From JBCBAP01 sp038532435 (GTDB taxonomy: Bacteria; Pseudomonadota; Alphaproteobacteria; Rhodobacterales; Rhodobacteraceae): a stretch of 64,000 bases of DNA. Shown piece after piece: positions 26,261 through 35,692 of this stretch; the first letter of the stretch is position 1, and each line of letters starts with the position of its first letter. A program made the position numbers and the translations under genes. A model generated the notes under the pieces. The model did no database searches. It was given only the letters and a program-made list of their open reading frames with translations, and was not told where the DNA came from. The stretch lies in the NCBI GenBank assembly GCA_038532435.1, contig JBCBAP010000011.1:1-64000 (forward strand), in the 5' to 3' direction.

Positions 26261-27133
26261 TTAGCCGATCACTCTGCCTGCAATGGCATCGAGTTTGCTC
26301 ATCAACGCAGGGTCCCGTGCCTCCGGTGCAGTGAGTAGCGCGAACTCCAGGGCCTTGTCACAGCCGTGAGGGCAGTCCTGACGGTCTGCGCCGAGGAGCC
26401 CGGGCAGACGCTTCACCAGCCCCCGCGCCTTCTCCGCATTGCCGGTGAGGGTGCGGATGATGTCGGTCACATCGACCTCGCCATGGTCCGGGTGCCAGCT
26501 GTCATAGTCGGTGATCATGGCGACGGAGGCGTAGCAGAGCTCCGCCTCCCGTGCGAGCTTCGCCTCCGGCATGTTGGTCATGCCGATCACGTCGCAGCCC
26601 CAGACCTCCCGATAGAGCTTCGATTCCGCGAGGCTGCTGAACTGCGGCCCCTCCATGGCGAGGTAGGTGCCGCGGCGGTGGACGGTGATGCCTTCGGCCT
26701 CGGCCGCTGCCTGCGCGTGATCGGAGAGGCGCGGACAGGTGGGGTGCGCGACGGAGACATGGGCGACGCAGCCGGTGCCGAAGAAGGACTTCTCCCGCGC
26801 AAACGTCCGGTCGATGAACTGGTCCACGATGACGAAATCGCCGGGTGCCATCTCCTCCCGGAAGCTTCCGCAGGCGGAAATGGAGAAGAGGTCCGTGACC
26901 CCCATCCGTTTCATCACGTCGATGTTGGCCCGGTAGTTGATCGAGGTCGGGGAATAGCGATGCCCGCGCCCGTGCCGCGGCAGAAACACCATCCGCACGC
27001 CGTCGAGTGTGCCGGTGAAGACCTGATCCGATGGCACGCCCCACGGGCTGTCGACCGAACGCCACTCCGCCCCCTCCAGCCCCGCGATCTCATAAAGTCC
27101 CGAGCCGCCGATAACCCCGATCACCGTGTCCAT
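26261..27133 (-). CDS. mtnP: S-methyl-5'-thioadenosine phosphorylase
   Basis: A 290-residue PNP/MTAP-family phosphorylase. The N-terminus is MDTVIGVIGGSGLYEIAGLE (phosphate loop GGSG), with GRGHRYSPTSINYRANI and MEGPQFSSLAESKLYR in the middle. NMPEAKLAREAELCYASVAM with TDYDSW carries the Asp expected for adenine-type bases. It cleaves methylthioadenosine to adenine and methylthioribose-1-phosphate. The ATG at 27133 has AGGAGGG in front and gives the usual start; a start 18 bases upstream lacks one. Confidence 0.95.
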   Translation of the reverse strand: MDTVIGVIGGSGLYEIAGLEGAEWRSVDSPWGVPSDQVFTGTLDGVRMVFLPRHGRGHRYSPTSINYRANIDVMKRMGVTDLFSISACGSFREEMAPGDFVIVDQFIDRTFAREKSFFGTGCVAHVSVAHPTCPRLSDHAQAAAEAEGITVHRRGTYLAMEGPQFSSLAESKLYREVWGCDVIGMTNMPEAKLAREAELCYASVAMITDYDSWHPDHGEVDVTDIIRTLTGNAEKARGLVKRLPGLLGADRQDCPHGCDKALEFALLTAPEARDPALMSKLDAIAGRVIG

Positions 27134-27182
27134 TCTGCCCTCCTGTGCCATCCGCGCATTAACCCGGGGCCGGGCGACCCGG

Positions 27183-28480
27183 TCAAGAGGAGGCCCCGTC
27201 CCGCGCGGCGATCATCCCTGCGTAGTTCGCCTTCACGGTCTTTGTGTTCGGATGCTCCGGCCCGAGCGTTGCCTCGAGGATCACGATGGCCTGCTTGTAG
27301 AGCGGTTCCGCATCTTCATACCGCCCGGTGAGCCCGTAGAGCCCTGCGAGATTGTTGAGGTCGATGGCGAAGTCCGGGTGCTTCGCGCCGATGGTGTTGC
27401 GGTCGATCTCGATGGCTTGGTTGTATCGCGGTTCCGCCTCGTCATAGCGCCCAGTGGCCTCGTAGAGNNNNNNNNNNNNNNNNNNNNNNNNNNNNNNNNN
27501 NNNNNNNNNNNNNNNNNNNNNNNNNNNNNNNNNNNNNNNNNNNNNNNNNNNNNNNNNNNNNNNNNNNTGGCTTGGTTGTATCGCGGTTCCGCCTCGTCAT
27601 AGCGCCCAGTGGCCTCGTAGAGCCCTGCGAGATTGTTGAGGTGTGTGGCGAAGTTCGGGTGCTCCTCGCCGATGGTCTTACGGTCAATTTCGATGACCCG
27701 CTTGTAGATCAGTTCTGCCTCGTTATAACTCCCGGTGGCCCTGTAGAGTTCTGCGAGATTGTTGAGGCTCTCGACCTCTTCTGCCGACGCCTCGCCAAAC
27801 TCTGCAATGGCGGCGTTCCGTTCGGCGATGGAGAGCGCTTCAGCCTCGGAGTAGTTGCCAACTCGCTCGGCATAGTCCGCGGCTTTATTCAACGACTTCC
27901 AAGATGACCTCAGCCGTGCTGCGTCGGCGAAATGGCGTGCGGCGTCGTGCCAGCGGACCTGTTGCTCGGCGATCTCACCCAGCGCAAACTCCGCATCGGC
28001 CTTGCGCATCACAGCGATGTCCGCCGCCGCAGAGATCCGTTCGAACGCATCCTGCGCCGTGTCGAGGTCGCCATCGTTGAGCGCTGCACGGGCCGCGTCC
28101 GCATCGGGGCCCGGCGCGTTGCCGATCCGGGACTTGAGGTCGGCTATGGTGGCCCTCAGTTCGGCGACGGTCTCGTCCTTGTCCGCAACCCGTGCCCGGA
28201 GCGCATCAAGCTCCGCGAGGAGGAGTGCGCGCGTCTCATGCCCCTGAGCCTCCGCCAGTTCCTGCTCAAGTACTTTGATCCGTTCAACGAGATAGTCGAA
28301 CGCCCGATCTGCGCCATCACCGAGCGGTGGGTCCGGATTGGGAGGCGGCGGCTTGGATCCTTCCGGAAACCATCTTGTCCAGATCGCCCAGGCTGCGCCG
28401 CCAGCGATGACGACGAACCCAAGGAGTGCCGCGATATCTGGGCGGGCGAGCCATTCTCCAAAACCGATGATCTCGTCCAC
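27183..28480 (-). CDS. Membrane-anchored tetratricopeptide-repeat protein, interrupted by assembly gap
   Basis: The N-terminus has one membrane helix (IAALLGFVVIAGGAAWAIWT), then a proline linker, a coiled coil (about residues 60-115) and kinesin-light-chain-type TPR units of 42 residues such as NNLAGLYEATGRYDEAEPRY. The frame resumes after the gap and ends NYAGMIAARDGASS. Across exactly 100 Ns the frame does not fit, but a gap of 71 bases, or 71 plus multiples of 126, restores it. The start is GTG at 28480 with a weak ribosome site. It probably scaffolds protein contacts; function unknown. Confidence 0.85.
27300..27790 (-). repeat. 126-base tandem TPR repeats around the gap
   Basis: Direct repeats of 126 bases: GTAGAG(C/T)(C/T)CTGCGAGATTG recurs at 27336, 27617 and 27743, and its left end at 27462. 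The 55 bases left of the gap (27413-27467) are identical to the 55 bases right of it (27568-27622), which explains why assembly failed here. Confidence 0.92.
27468..27567. other. Assembly gap of 100 N
   Basis: All bases are N, and 100 is a placeholder length. Repeat phase on both sides predicts a true size of 71 + 126k bases. Confidence 0.99.
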
Positions 28481-28531
28481 GCCAATCCACTCTACTCAAC
28501 GGCGCAAGATTAGCTCAGCGGTGAGGATGCG

Positions 28532-29137
28532 TCACTCCCCCGGGCGTTTCAGCTCGAACACCTCGCGCACGGCGGTGTAGTCGCGATAGCCGAGGCGGGA
28601 AAGGGGGATGTAACGGGTGACATCGAAACGGCCATCGACCACGCAGTCGTTGCGCAGGTGTATTCCCGTAACCTCCCCGATCACCATAACGTTTGCCTCT
28701 CCGGGCAGATCCACGACCTTCCAGAGCTTGCATTCGAGGCTCGCCGGAGCTTCGGCTACGCGGGGGGCTGCGATGGTTTCGCAGGGGGCCTTGGTCAGGC
28801 CCGAGATCTCGAATTCGTCCTCGCCCTTGCCGTAGAACCCGGCGCTTGCATTCATCGCGTCGGTCAGCGCCTCGCTCACGATATTGGCGCAGAAGACACC
28901 GGTGGCGCGGACGTTGGCGACGCTGTCCTTCGCGTGCGGCTGGTCGGGCTTGCCGCCGGTGCTGGAGAACATGACCATGGGCGGTGCGTCCGCCAGCGCG
29001 TTGAAGAACGAGTAGGGTGCGAGGTTGGCCACCCCCGCCTCATCCACCGTGGAAATCCAGCCGATGGGCCGGGGCGTCACGATCGCCTTGAACGGATTGT
29101 GCGGCAGGCCGTGGCCGTCGGCGGGGCGGTAGAACAT
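28532..29137 (-). CDS. Flavin reductase-like FMN-binding protein
   Basis: A 201-residue protein with the flavin-reductase split barrel: NPFKAIVTPRPIGWISTVDE, ANLAPYSFFNALADAPPMVM, and VSEALTDAMNASAGFYGKG later. It matches the family that binds FMN and supplies reduced flavin or acts on unknown substrates. The ATG at 29137 with GGAG upstream was preferred over an upstream start. It stands alone next to the TPR gene. Confidence 0.92.
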   Translation of the reverse strand: MFYRPADGHGLPHNPFKAIVTPRPIGWISTVDEAGVANLAPYSFFNALADAPPMVMFSSTGGKPDQPHAKDSVANVRATGVFCANIVSEALTDAMNASAGFYGKGEDEFEISGLTKAPCETIAAPRVAEAPASLECKLWKVVDLPGEANVMVIGEVTGIHLRNDCVVDGRFDVTRYIPLSRLGYRDYTAVREVFELKRPGE

Positions 29138-29289
29138 CGCTTGCTCCAAAACTCTTTGCGGGCGCTCAAGCCTCGTGCTACCGGAGTGCACTGCCGGAAT
29201 AAAGGACGGACATCATGGGCTTCGCGCGGAACCGACGAGGGTAGCTTTCCAGCCCGCCCCTGCCAGCCTGCCGATCCGAGACCCATGCC

Positions 29290-29769
29290 ATGTTCCGACT
29301 CTCTCCCGAAATGCCGGAGGACGCCTACGAGGTCGAACTCCTCTACGATCTGTGCTTTGCGCCCGGGCGCACGGCGCTGAGCTCCTACCGGTTGCGGGAG
29401 GGGCCACCGGTGGCCGAGCTCTGCACCGTGGCACGGGACGAGTATGACGTTATGTCCGGAGCGATCCGCTACTGGCCGGTGGAGATCGGTACAGCACCCG
29501 CGCTGCTTCTCGGCCCGATTGCGGTGCACCCTGTGCGGCAGGGCGAGGGGTTGGGCGGGCTGCTTATCGAAACGACGCTGGAGCGGGCGGAGGCGCTTGG
29601 CTGGGCCCGGGTGCTTCTGGTCGGTGACGAGCCCTACTACCGCCGTTTCGGGTTCGAGAAGGTGCCGGTGCTGTTCCCGCCACCGACGAACCCGGACCGG
29701 GTGCTTGGCTGCTGCGTCAATGGAAGCCTCCCGTTCGAACCGGCGGAGGTCCGGTCCACCACCCGCTGA
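29290..29769 (+). CDS. GNAT-family N-acetyltransferase
   Basis: A 159-residue acetyltransferase. The acetyl-CoA pyrophosphate loop is VHPVRQGEGLGGLLIETTLE (R/QGxGxG type), followed by LLVGDEPYYRRFGFEKVPVL, a YYxRFGF segment common in YhbS-like members. Substrate unknown. The translation is complete. It lies just before the damaged esterase gene on the same strand. Confidence 0.9.
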   Translation: MFRLSPEMPEDAYEVELLYDLCFAPGRTALSSYRLREGPPVAELCTVARDEYDVMSGAIRYWPVEIGTAPALLLGPIAVHPVRQGEGLGGLLIETTLERAEALGWARVLLVGDEPYYRRFGFEKVPVLFPPPTNPDRVLGCCVNGSLPFEPAEVRSTTR

Positions 29770-29851
29770 AGCGATGGACGTGCCGCGCGGTATCGACCCG
29801 ATCATGCGCGGTCGCTAGTTTGAACGCGCATTGGTGAGGAGTGCTGGTCGG

Positions 29852-30737
29852 ATGCCAAGCCCGGAAAGCATAAAAGCGCGGCGTGCGCTGCGGAAGGAAA
29901 CTGTCGATCCGTCCGTATCGCTCGCGGATGAACGGACCGGGTGGGACGCGGTCTGCACAGAGCTGCCGATTGCGCCCGGGCGTCAGGCCGGAAATGGTGG
30001 AGATCTGCGGCGTTCCGGCGGCGCAACTCACGCCCGCGGGCCCACAGGATGCACCGCTCATCGTCTACGCCCATGGCGGTGGCCTTGTGGCGGGATCGAT
30101 CCCCACCCACCGCGCCTTTGCCTCGCGGATCGCTGCGGCGACCGGATGCCAGGTGATCCTGCCCGCGTATCGGTTACTGCCCGAGCATCCGCTTTCCATC
30201 CCCAGTGATGACCTGATCGCGGTCACGCGGGATGTGGTGGCGCGACTGGAGGATCGGAAGAGGCGGGTCTTTCTGGGAGGGGACAGTTCCGGAGCGGGCC
30301 TTGCGATCAGCTCGATGGTCAGGCTGAAGGATGAGCATGACATCCTGCCTGCGGGGTTCTTCGCGATCTCCGGTGCGTTCGATGCGACGCTTTCCGGGGA
30401 GAGCATCCGGACGCGGGATCGGGAAGATCCGGTCCTGTCTGAAGCGGTCCTGCGGCACTGGCAGTCCCAGCTTGGCGGCTTCGATCTTGCGGATCCGATG
30501 ATCTCGCCCCTGTTCGCAGACCTGAGCGGGCTGCCGCCCGCGCTTCTCCTGGTCGGGGAGGACGAGGTCTGGCTAGATGATTCAGTTCGGCTTCACGCGA
30601 AGCTGACCGCGGCGAACATTCCGAGCGATCTGCGGATCTTCGACGGGATGTGGCATGTCTGGCCAATGACCGAAGGGTTGCCGGAATCGGAGGAGGCTTT
30701 GTCGCTGATTGCAGAGTTCATACAGCGGCACAGGTGA
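29852..30737 (+). pseudogene. Alpha/beta hydrolase (hormone-sensitive lipase type) with a one-base frameshift
   Basis: The N-terminus reads MPSPESIKARRALRKETVDP in one frame up to ELPIAPG. The protein then continues as VRPEMVEICGVPAAQL in another frame to the stop at 30737. The shift lies in the run CCCGGG near 29975-29981, where one extra G explains it; removing it gives 294 residues. The rest is intact: HGGG oxyanion motif in VYAHGGGLVAGS, nucleophile in FLGGDSSGAGLAIS, acid in LLVGEDEVWLDD and His in GMWHVWP. Since the catalytic part is undamaged, a sequencing error is as likely as a true pseudogene. A shorter product could start downstream. Confidence 0.8.
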
Positions 30738-30740
30738 CCG

Positions 30741-33011
30741 TCAGACCCTCGTGATTGCGCCGCGCTCCCGAAGCCACGCCTCCGCCGCCGGTCGCACGGA
30801 CTGCACGCCGCTCAGGCAGGCCTCGTCGATCACTGCGCGGAACGCGCGAATGTCGATCTGTCGGATCAGGTGCTTGACCGGGCCGATCGAGGCCGGTCGC
30901 ATGGACAGGGTGCGCAGGCCCATCGCGGTGAGACACGCGGCCTCGAGCGGTCGGCCCGCATCCTCGCCACAGAAGCTCACCGGCGTGCCCGCGGTGGCGC
31001 AACGCTCCACGATCTGCCGGATGAACGTGAGAAAGCTCACGTTCAGCGTGTCATAGCGGCGCCGGACGCGCTCGTTTTCCCGGTCCGCGGCAAAGAAGAA
31101 CTGCTTCAGATCGTTGCCGCCGATTGACAGGAAATCCGTCAGCTCGAAGAACTGGCCGGGAGCAAAGGCGAGGCTCGGCGTTTCCAGCATCGCCCCGATC
31201 TTGAGATCGGAGGGGACGGTATGGCCCATCGCCTCTTCCCGCGCGAACTCATCGAGCACGATCTGGCGCGCCGCCTTGAACTCCTCGAACTGCGCTACCA
31301 TCGGGAACATGACCAGCAGCGGACGCCCCTCTGCCCCCCGCAGCAGGCTCTGTATCTGCATGCGCATCACGCCGCGGCGGTCGAGGCCGACGCGGATCGC
31401 GCGCCAGCCGAGCGCGGGGTTGGGCTCTTCCTGCGGCTTCAGATAGGGCAGCACCTTGTCCGATCCGATGTCGAGCGTGCGGAAGATGACGGGCCTGCCA
31501 CGGGCCGCGTTCATGATCCGGGAATAGAGGGCGGCCTGCTGGGCGCGCTTGGGCACGCTGGCGCGGATGAGAAATTGCAGCTCGGTCCTATAGAGACCGA
31601 CGCCCTCGGCACCCGAGCTCTCAAGGCTGGGAAGGTCGGCCATGAGCCCCGCATTCATGTGCAGGGCCACGGTCGTTCCGCAGGTCCCGCAGGCGGGCAG
31701 GTCCCGCAGGGCGCTGTACTGCTCCTGCGCCTCCGCCCGCATCGCGAGCTTCTCGAGGAACGCGGAGCGGACCGTATCCTCGGGCCGCAGGTGCACGATG
31801 CCGCTGTCCCCGTCCACGAGAATCGGGTCGCCGTCGAGCGCCTCCCGTGTCACCTTCTGCGCCTGCACCACAAGCGGGATCGCGAGCGCCCGGGCCACGA
31901 TAACCGCGTGGGAGCTGACCGCACCTTCCTCCAGCACGACGGCCTTCAACCGGGTGCCATAGTCCAGCAGCTCTGCCGGGCCAAGGTTGCGCGCGACCAG
32001 CACCGCGTCCGCGGGCAGGGCGCTCGCCCCCGTCTTGCGCCCCGACAGGATGCGCAGCAGCCGGTTTGAGAGATCGTCGAGGTCGCTCAGGCGTTCCCTT
32101 AGGTAGGCGTCGGTCGCGCGGGCCATCTTCGTCCGCGTGGCGGACTGTTCCTTTTCAACGGCCACCTCCGCGGCGAGGCCATTGTCGATGCCCGCCTCGA
32201 TCCGGGCGATCCAGCCCTTGTCGCGGGCGAAGAGTCGGTATGTCTCCAGCACATCCCGCGCCTCGCTCGCGTCATCGACGGCGTCATGGTCGACCATCTC
32301 GTCGACCTCCCGCCGCAGCGTGTGCAGTGCCGCGTGCAAACGCCGCCGCTCCGCTTCCGGATCGTCGGTCACAGGATTGGTGACGACGATCTGCGGCTCA
32401 TGCAGGACGACCGTGCCCGCCGCGGCCCCCTCTTGGCCCACGACCGCCTGGATGAAGATCGGGCGCGAGTGGGGGCGGACCTGCGCCATGGGACCATCAC
32501 CGAGGAAGGCGCCGAGCTCCGCCATCTCCGCGATAACCATCGCGATGACCTCGAGGCCATGGACATCATCCTCGGAGTAGGCGCGGGCCTCCCGATCCTG
32601 CACAACGAGAACGCCAAGTGCCTCCCCGAGGCGTTGCACGGGTACCCCGAGGAAGGAGGAGAAGACCTCCTCCCCGGTTTCGGCGAAGTAGCGGAAACCC
32701 CTGGTGTTCGGCGCATCGGCGGTGTTGATCGGCGTACCGCTTTCCGCCACGCGACCGACGAGCCCCTGCCCCATGCGCATGCGGGTCTGGTGCACCGCCT
32801 CCGGGTTCAGACCCTCCGTCGCACAGAGCTCGAGCGTCCGACCATCGCGCTTGAGATACACGGAGCACACGGCCGTCTCCATCGTGCCGGCGATCAGCCG
32901 GACGATGCGGTCCAAACGCTCCTGCCCTCCCGCGCCGGATGCCATGGCATCGCGCAGTTTCTGCAGCAGCACCCGGGAGGTCGCTCCTCGGATGGGGCTG
33001 GCCGGGGTCAT
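30741..33011 (-). CDS. ptsP: Phosphoenolpyruvate-protein phosphotransferase PtsP (nitrogen PTS enzyme I)
   Basis: A 756-residue protein. The GAF domain spans about residues 15-165 (SVYLKRDGRTLELCATEGLN). The PEP-utiliser N domain follows, then the phospho-histidine in EEGAVSSHAVIVARALAIPL (near residue 368), and the TIM-barrel domain with VGLYRTELQFLIRA, IFRTLDIGSDKVLPYL and VSFCGEDAGRP. It passes phosphate from PEP to NPr and EIIA-Ntr in nitrogen and envelope regulation. The ATG at 33011 lies 4 bases after the lysC stop, so the two are cotranscribed, an order familiar from Rhodobacterales. Confidence 0.96.
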   Translation of the reverse strand: MTPASPIRGATSRVLLQKLRDAMASGAGGQERLDRIVRLIAGTMETAVCSVYLKRDGRTLELCATEGLNPEAVHQTRMRMGQGLVGRVAESGTPINTADAPNTRGFRYFAETGEEVFSSFLGVPVQRLGEALGVLVVQDREARAYSEDDVHGLEVIAMVIAEMAELGAFLGDGPMAQVRPHSRPIFIQAVVGQEGAAAGTVVLHEPQIVVTNPVTDDPEAERRRLHAALHTLRREVDEMVDHDAVDDASEARDVLETYRLFARDKGWIARIEAGIDNGLAAEVAVEKEQSATRTKMARATDAYLRERLSDLDDLSNRLLRILSGRKTGASALPADAVLVARNLGPAELLDYGTRLKAVVLEEGAVSSHAVIVARALAIPLVVQAQKVTREALDGDPILVDGDSGIVHLRPEDTVRSAFLEKLAMRAEAQEQYSALRDLPACGTCGTTVALHMNAGLMADLPSLESSGAEGVGLYRTELQFLIRASVPKRAQQAALYSRIMNAARGRPVIFRTLDIGSDKVLPYLKPQEEPNPALGWRAIRVGLDRRGVMRMQIQSLLRGAEGRPLLVMFPMVAQFEEFKAARQIVLDEFAREEAMGHTVPSDLKIGAMLETPSLAFAPGQFFELTDFLSIGGNDLKQFFFAADRENERVRRRYDTLNVSFLTFIRQIVERCATAGTPVSFCGEDAGRPLEAACLTAMGLRTLSMRPASIGPVKHLIRQIDIRAFRAVIDEACLSGVQSVRPAAEAWLRERGAITRV

Positions 33012-33015
33012 CGGA

Positions 33016-34263
33016 TCAGGCTTTCTCCAGCTCGAAGGCGTCGTGCAGGGCCTGCACGGCAAGCTCCATGTACTTCCGGTCCACCAGCACAGAGACCTTG
33101 ATCTCCGACGTGGTGATGACCTTGATGTTCACGCCCTCATCTTTCAGCGCGGTAAACATTTTCGAGGCGACGCCCGCGTGGGAACGCATGCCGATCCCGA
33201 CGATGGAAACCTTCGCCACCTCCGGATCCACGATCAGCTCCGGGAAGTCGATCTCACCGCGCGTCTTCGCGTCATCGAGCGCCTTCTGCGCCCGCGGAAC
33301 CTCGTCCACCGGGCAGGAGAAGGTCATGTCCGTGAACCCTTCCTCGGAGATGTTCTGGATGATCATGTCCACGTTCACACCCGCTTCCGCCAGCGGGCCG
33401 AAGATCGCGGCCGCGACCCCGGGCTTGTCCGCCACGTTGAGGAGCGTCACCTTCGCCTCGTCCCGGACATAGGCCACGCCGCTGACAACATTCGATTCCA
33501 TGATCTCATCCTCATCGCAGACGAGCGTGCCTGGCTCGTCGGAAAAACTTGAGCGCACGGCGAGCCGCACCTTGTAACGCATCGCCAGCTCGACGGAGCG
33601 GGTCTGGAGCACCTTGGCTCCGAGAGAAGCAAGCTCCAGCATCTCCTCATAGGCGATCTTTTCGAGCTTGCGCGCCTTCGACGTGATGCGCGGGTCGGTG
33701 GTGTAGACACCATCCACGTCCGTGTAGATATCACACCGCTCCGCCCCCAATGCTGCGGCGAAGGCGACGGCCGTGGTGTCGGACCCGCCCCGGCCGAGCG
33801 TGGTGGTCCGGCCCTCCGGACTGATCCCCTGGAACCCGGCGATCACCGCGTGAGTGCCTTCCGCGAACTTCGCGTTCAGGTTCTCGGTCCCGATATCCTC
33901 GATCCGCGCGATGCCGTGCGCCGCGGTGGTGCGGACCGGCACCTGCCATCCCTGCCAGGAGCGGGCGGGCACGCCCATTTCCTGCAGGGTCAGGGCCATC
34001 AGGCCGCTGGTGACCTGTTCCCCCGAGGCGACGACCGCGTCATATTCCCGCGCATCGTAGAAGCCGGGATGGTTCGCACCCTCCGGCTTCGCCGCGTCCC
34101 GCACCCAGCCGACCAGCTCGTTGGTCTTGCCCGACATCGCGGAGACGATCACGGCGACTTCATAGCCGGCGTCGACCTCTTTTTTCACCTTCAAGGCGGC
34201 ATTGCGAATACGGGGGAGGTCGGCGACGGAGGTGCCGCCGAACTTCATGACCAAACGGGGCAT
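33016..34263 (-). CDS. lysC: Aspartokinase
   Basis: A 415-residue aspartate kinase, first step of Lys/Met/Thr synthesis. The kinase domain starts MPRLVMKFGGTSVADLPRIR and has TTLGRGGSDTTAVAFAAAL and CDIYTDVDGVYTTDPRI. Two ACT domains follow for allosteric feedback (NVDMIIQNISEEGF, then VSIVGIGMRSHAGVASKMFT). Typical length of the alpha/beta-type enzyme. Cotranscribed with ptsP downstream. Confidence 0.97.
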   Translation of the reverse strand: MPRLVMKFGGTSVADLPRIRNAALKVKKEVDAGYEVAVIVSAMSGKTNELVGWVRDAAKPEGANHPGFYDAREYDAVVASGEQVTSGLMALTLQEMGVPARSWQGWQVPVRTTAAHGIARIEDIGTENLNAKFAEGTHAVIAGFQGISPEGRTTTLGRGGSDTTAVAFAAALGAERCDIYTDVDGVYTTDPRITSKARKLEKIAYEEMLELASLGAKVLQTRSVELAMRYKVRLAVRSSFSDEPGTLVCDEDEIMESNVVSGVAYVRDEAKVTLLNVADKPGVAAAIFGPLAEAGVNVDMIIQNISEEGFTDMTFSCPVDEVPRAQKALDDAKTRGEIDFPELIVDPEVAKVSIVGIGMRSHAGVASKMFTALKDEGVNIKVITTSEIKVSVLVDRKYMELAVQALHDAFELEKA

Positions 34264-34417
34264 GGCCGGTCCTGACGTGACTTAGGTTGCAATCCGCGCC
34301 GTCTTTAGCCCGCGCAGGGGCAGGTCGCAAGGGAGGGGCGGGCAATCAGACCCTGTTGGACCGGATCACCCGGTCGCTGATATGCTCACGTGGCATTTCT
34401 TGAGCAGAGGACCGCCG

Positions 34418-34798
34418 ATGATCGCCCAACACATCCGCACCCCGGGGATCATCCTCGGCACGGAACGTCTCGACGCCTGTCTGCGTTTTTATCGGGACAC
34501 GATTGGTCTGCCCGTCTGGTTTGAAAAGCCGGGTCTCGTCTGTCTGCGCTTCGGCGACGGCTATCTGATGATCGAGGGCGGCGGGGTGGCCAACGAGGGC
34601 CGAAAATCCAACGCGCAGAACCCCACAATGCTCCGCTTCAACGTTGATGATGTGGATGCGGCGGCGCAACGGCTGGAGGAAGCCGGGGTCAAGGTGGCCG
34701 TCACCCAGTATGCCTGGGGAAGGGTCGGCACGTTCATCGATCCTGACGGCAATGCCTGTGAACTGAAGGACGCGGATGATCCTTTCTTCGCCACCTGA
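34418..34798 (+). CDS. VOC-family (glyoxalase/dioxygenase superfamily) protein
   Basis: A 126-residue single-module vicinal-oxygen-chelate protein: IILGTERLDACLRFYRDTIG, LVCLRFGDGYLMIEGGG, MLRFNVDDVDAAAQRLEEAG and GTFIDPDGNACELKD. The paired beta-alpha-beta-beta-beta units and the final DPDGNxxEL motif are characteristic. Substrate unknown. The ATG at 34418 fits the fold start. It ends 9 bases from the convergent binding-protein gene. Confidence 0.9.
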   Translation: MIAQHIRTPGIILGTERLDACLRFYRDTIGLPVWFEKPGLVCLRFGDGYLMIEGGGVANEGRKSNAQNPTMLRFNVDDVDAAAQRLEEAGVKVAVTQYAWGRVGTFIDPDGNACELKDADDPFFAT

Positions 34799-34807
34799 GC
34801 GAACCGG

Positions 34808-35692
34808 TCACGGCCCCCGGCAGGGATCTTCCTCCAGGATGTCACCGCAGGGATAGATGGCGTTGAGCGCAAGGATCGCCTGTAGCGCCGCGGACGGCGC
34901 ACGTTCCGGAAAGTGCGTCTGGAAGAGCTGCCGGGCGGTGCCGTCTGAAAACAGCCGGAAGATCCGGGACTGCAGGAACACCGCAAGGTCCGGCCGCCGC
35001 GGTGCGGTGGCGAGCGCGTAGGCCTCGTAGGAAAACGTCACGTTCTCGCTGTCGACCACGTCCTCGCAGCCCGATACGCCGCTTTCGGTCGCGTCCGCGA
35101 GCATCGCACGGATGATGTCGAGATCGCCGAAGTAGTATTCGAACTCAGCGGCACAGATGCGGGCGATCCCTTCCTCGTGGCTGGACACATCCTCGTCGCG
35201 GATGATGCGGCGGCCCTTGAGCGACTTTACCCGTCCCTGCTGTATGGCGATGTTGACCGCCGCTGGAGCGGTGGTCTCAGCCAGCGAGCCGACGATCGTG
35301 TCGCCGCCCACCGCGGCAGGATTGCGCAGGTAGCCGACACCGGAGGCGAAGACGAGGTTGGTGAACAAAAACTCGTTTGCCCGGTCCATGGTGACGGAGG
35401 TGGGGTCGCACAGGATGTCGATCCGGTCTTCGGGGGAGGTGGAGCGCAGCTTCCCGAAACGTTCCTTCGACTTGACCCAGACAACCTCGATCCTCTTGTC
35501 CGTCACCCGTGGGTCGAAGGCGCGGACGCAGAGCTGGGCGAGAAACCCGTTCACGCCCAGCGCCGCCGCTGGATCCTCGAAGGAGAAGGGTTTTGCGTCC
35601 TTCCGGAAGCCGATCCGGATGGTCTCTTCCTGCGTCAGTGCGGGTGCGGCACCCAGCAGGACGGCGAGTGCCGCACCGATCAGCCGCCTCAC
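34808..35692 (-). CDS. Periplasmic family-3 solute-binding-like protein
   Basis: A 294-residue protein. The signal peptide (RRLIGAALAVLLGAAPALTQ) precedes TIRIGFRKDAKPFSFEDPAA, the usual start of amino-acid-type binding domains. VWVKSKERFGKLRS, DILCDPTSVTMDRAN and FSYEAYALATAPRRPDLAVF follow that fold. The start is GTG at 35692, overlapping the previous gene's stop as GTGA. No ABC permease or ATPase is near; its partner is a large membrane protein of unknown family. The domain may therefore act as a sensor or accessory subunit instead of a transporter component. Confidence 0.82.
   Translation of the reverse strand: MRRLIGAALAVLLGAAPALTQEETIRIGFRKDAKPFSFEDPAAALGVNGFLAQLCVRAFDPRVTDKRIEVVWVKSKERFGKLRSTSPEDRIDILCDPTSVTMDRANEFLFTNLVFASGVGYLRNPAAVGGDTIVGSLAETTAPAAVNIAIQQGRVKSLKGRRIIRDEDVSSHEEGIARICAAEFEYYFGDLDIIRAMLADATESGVSGCEDVVDSENVTFSYEAYALATAPRRPDLAVFLQSRIFRLFSDGTARQLFQTHFPERAPSAALQAILALNAIYPCGDILEEDPCRGP

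Noticed and set aside
27300..27790. Regular repeats that could suggest a CRISPR array
   Set aside because: The period is 126 bases without unique spacers, and the repeats translate as TPR units in frame.
28506..28530. tRNA D-arm-like GATTAGCTCAGCGGTGAG
   Set aside because: No matching anticodon or T arm within tRNA length; chance similarity.
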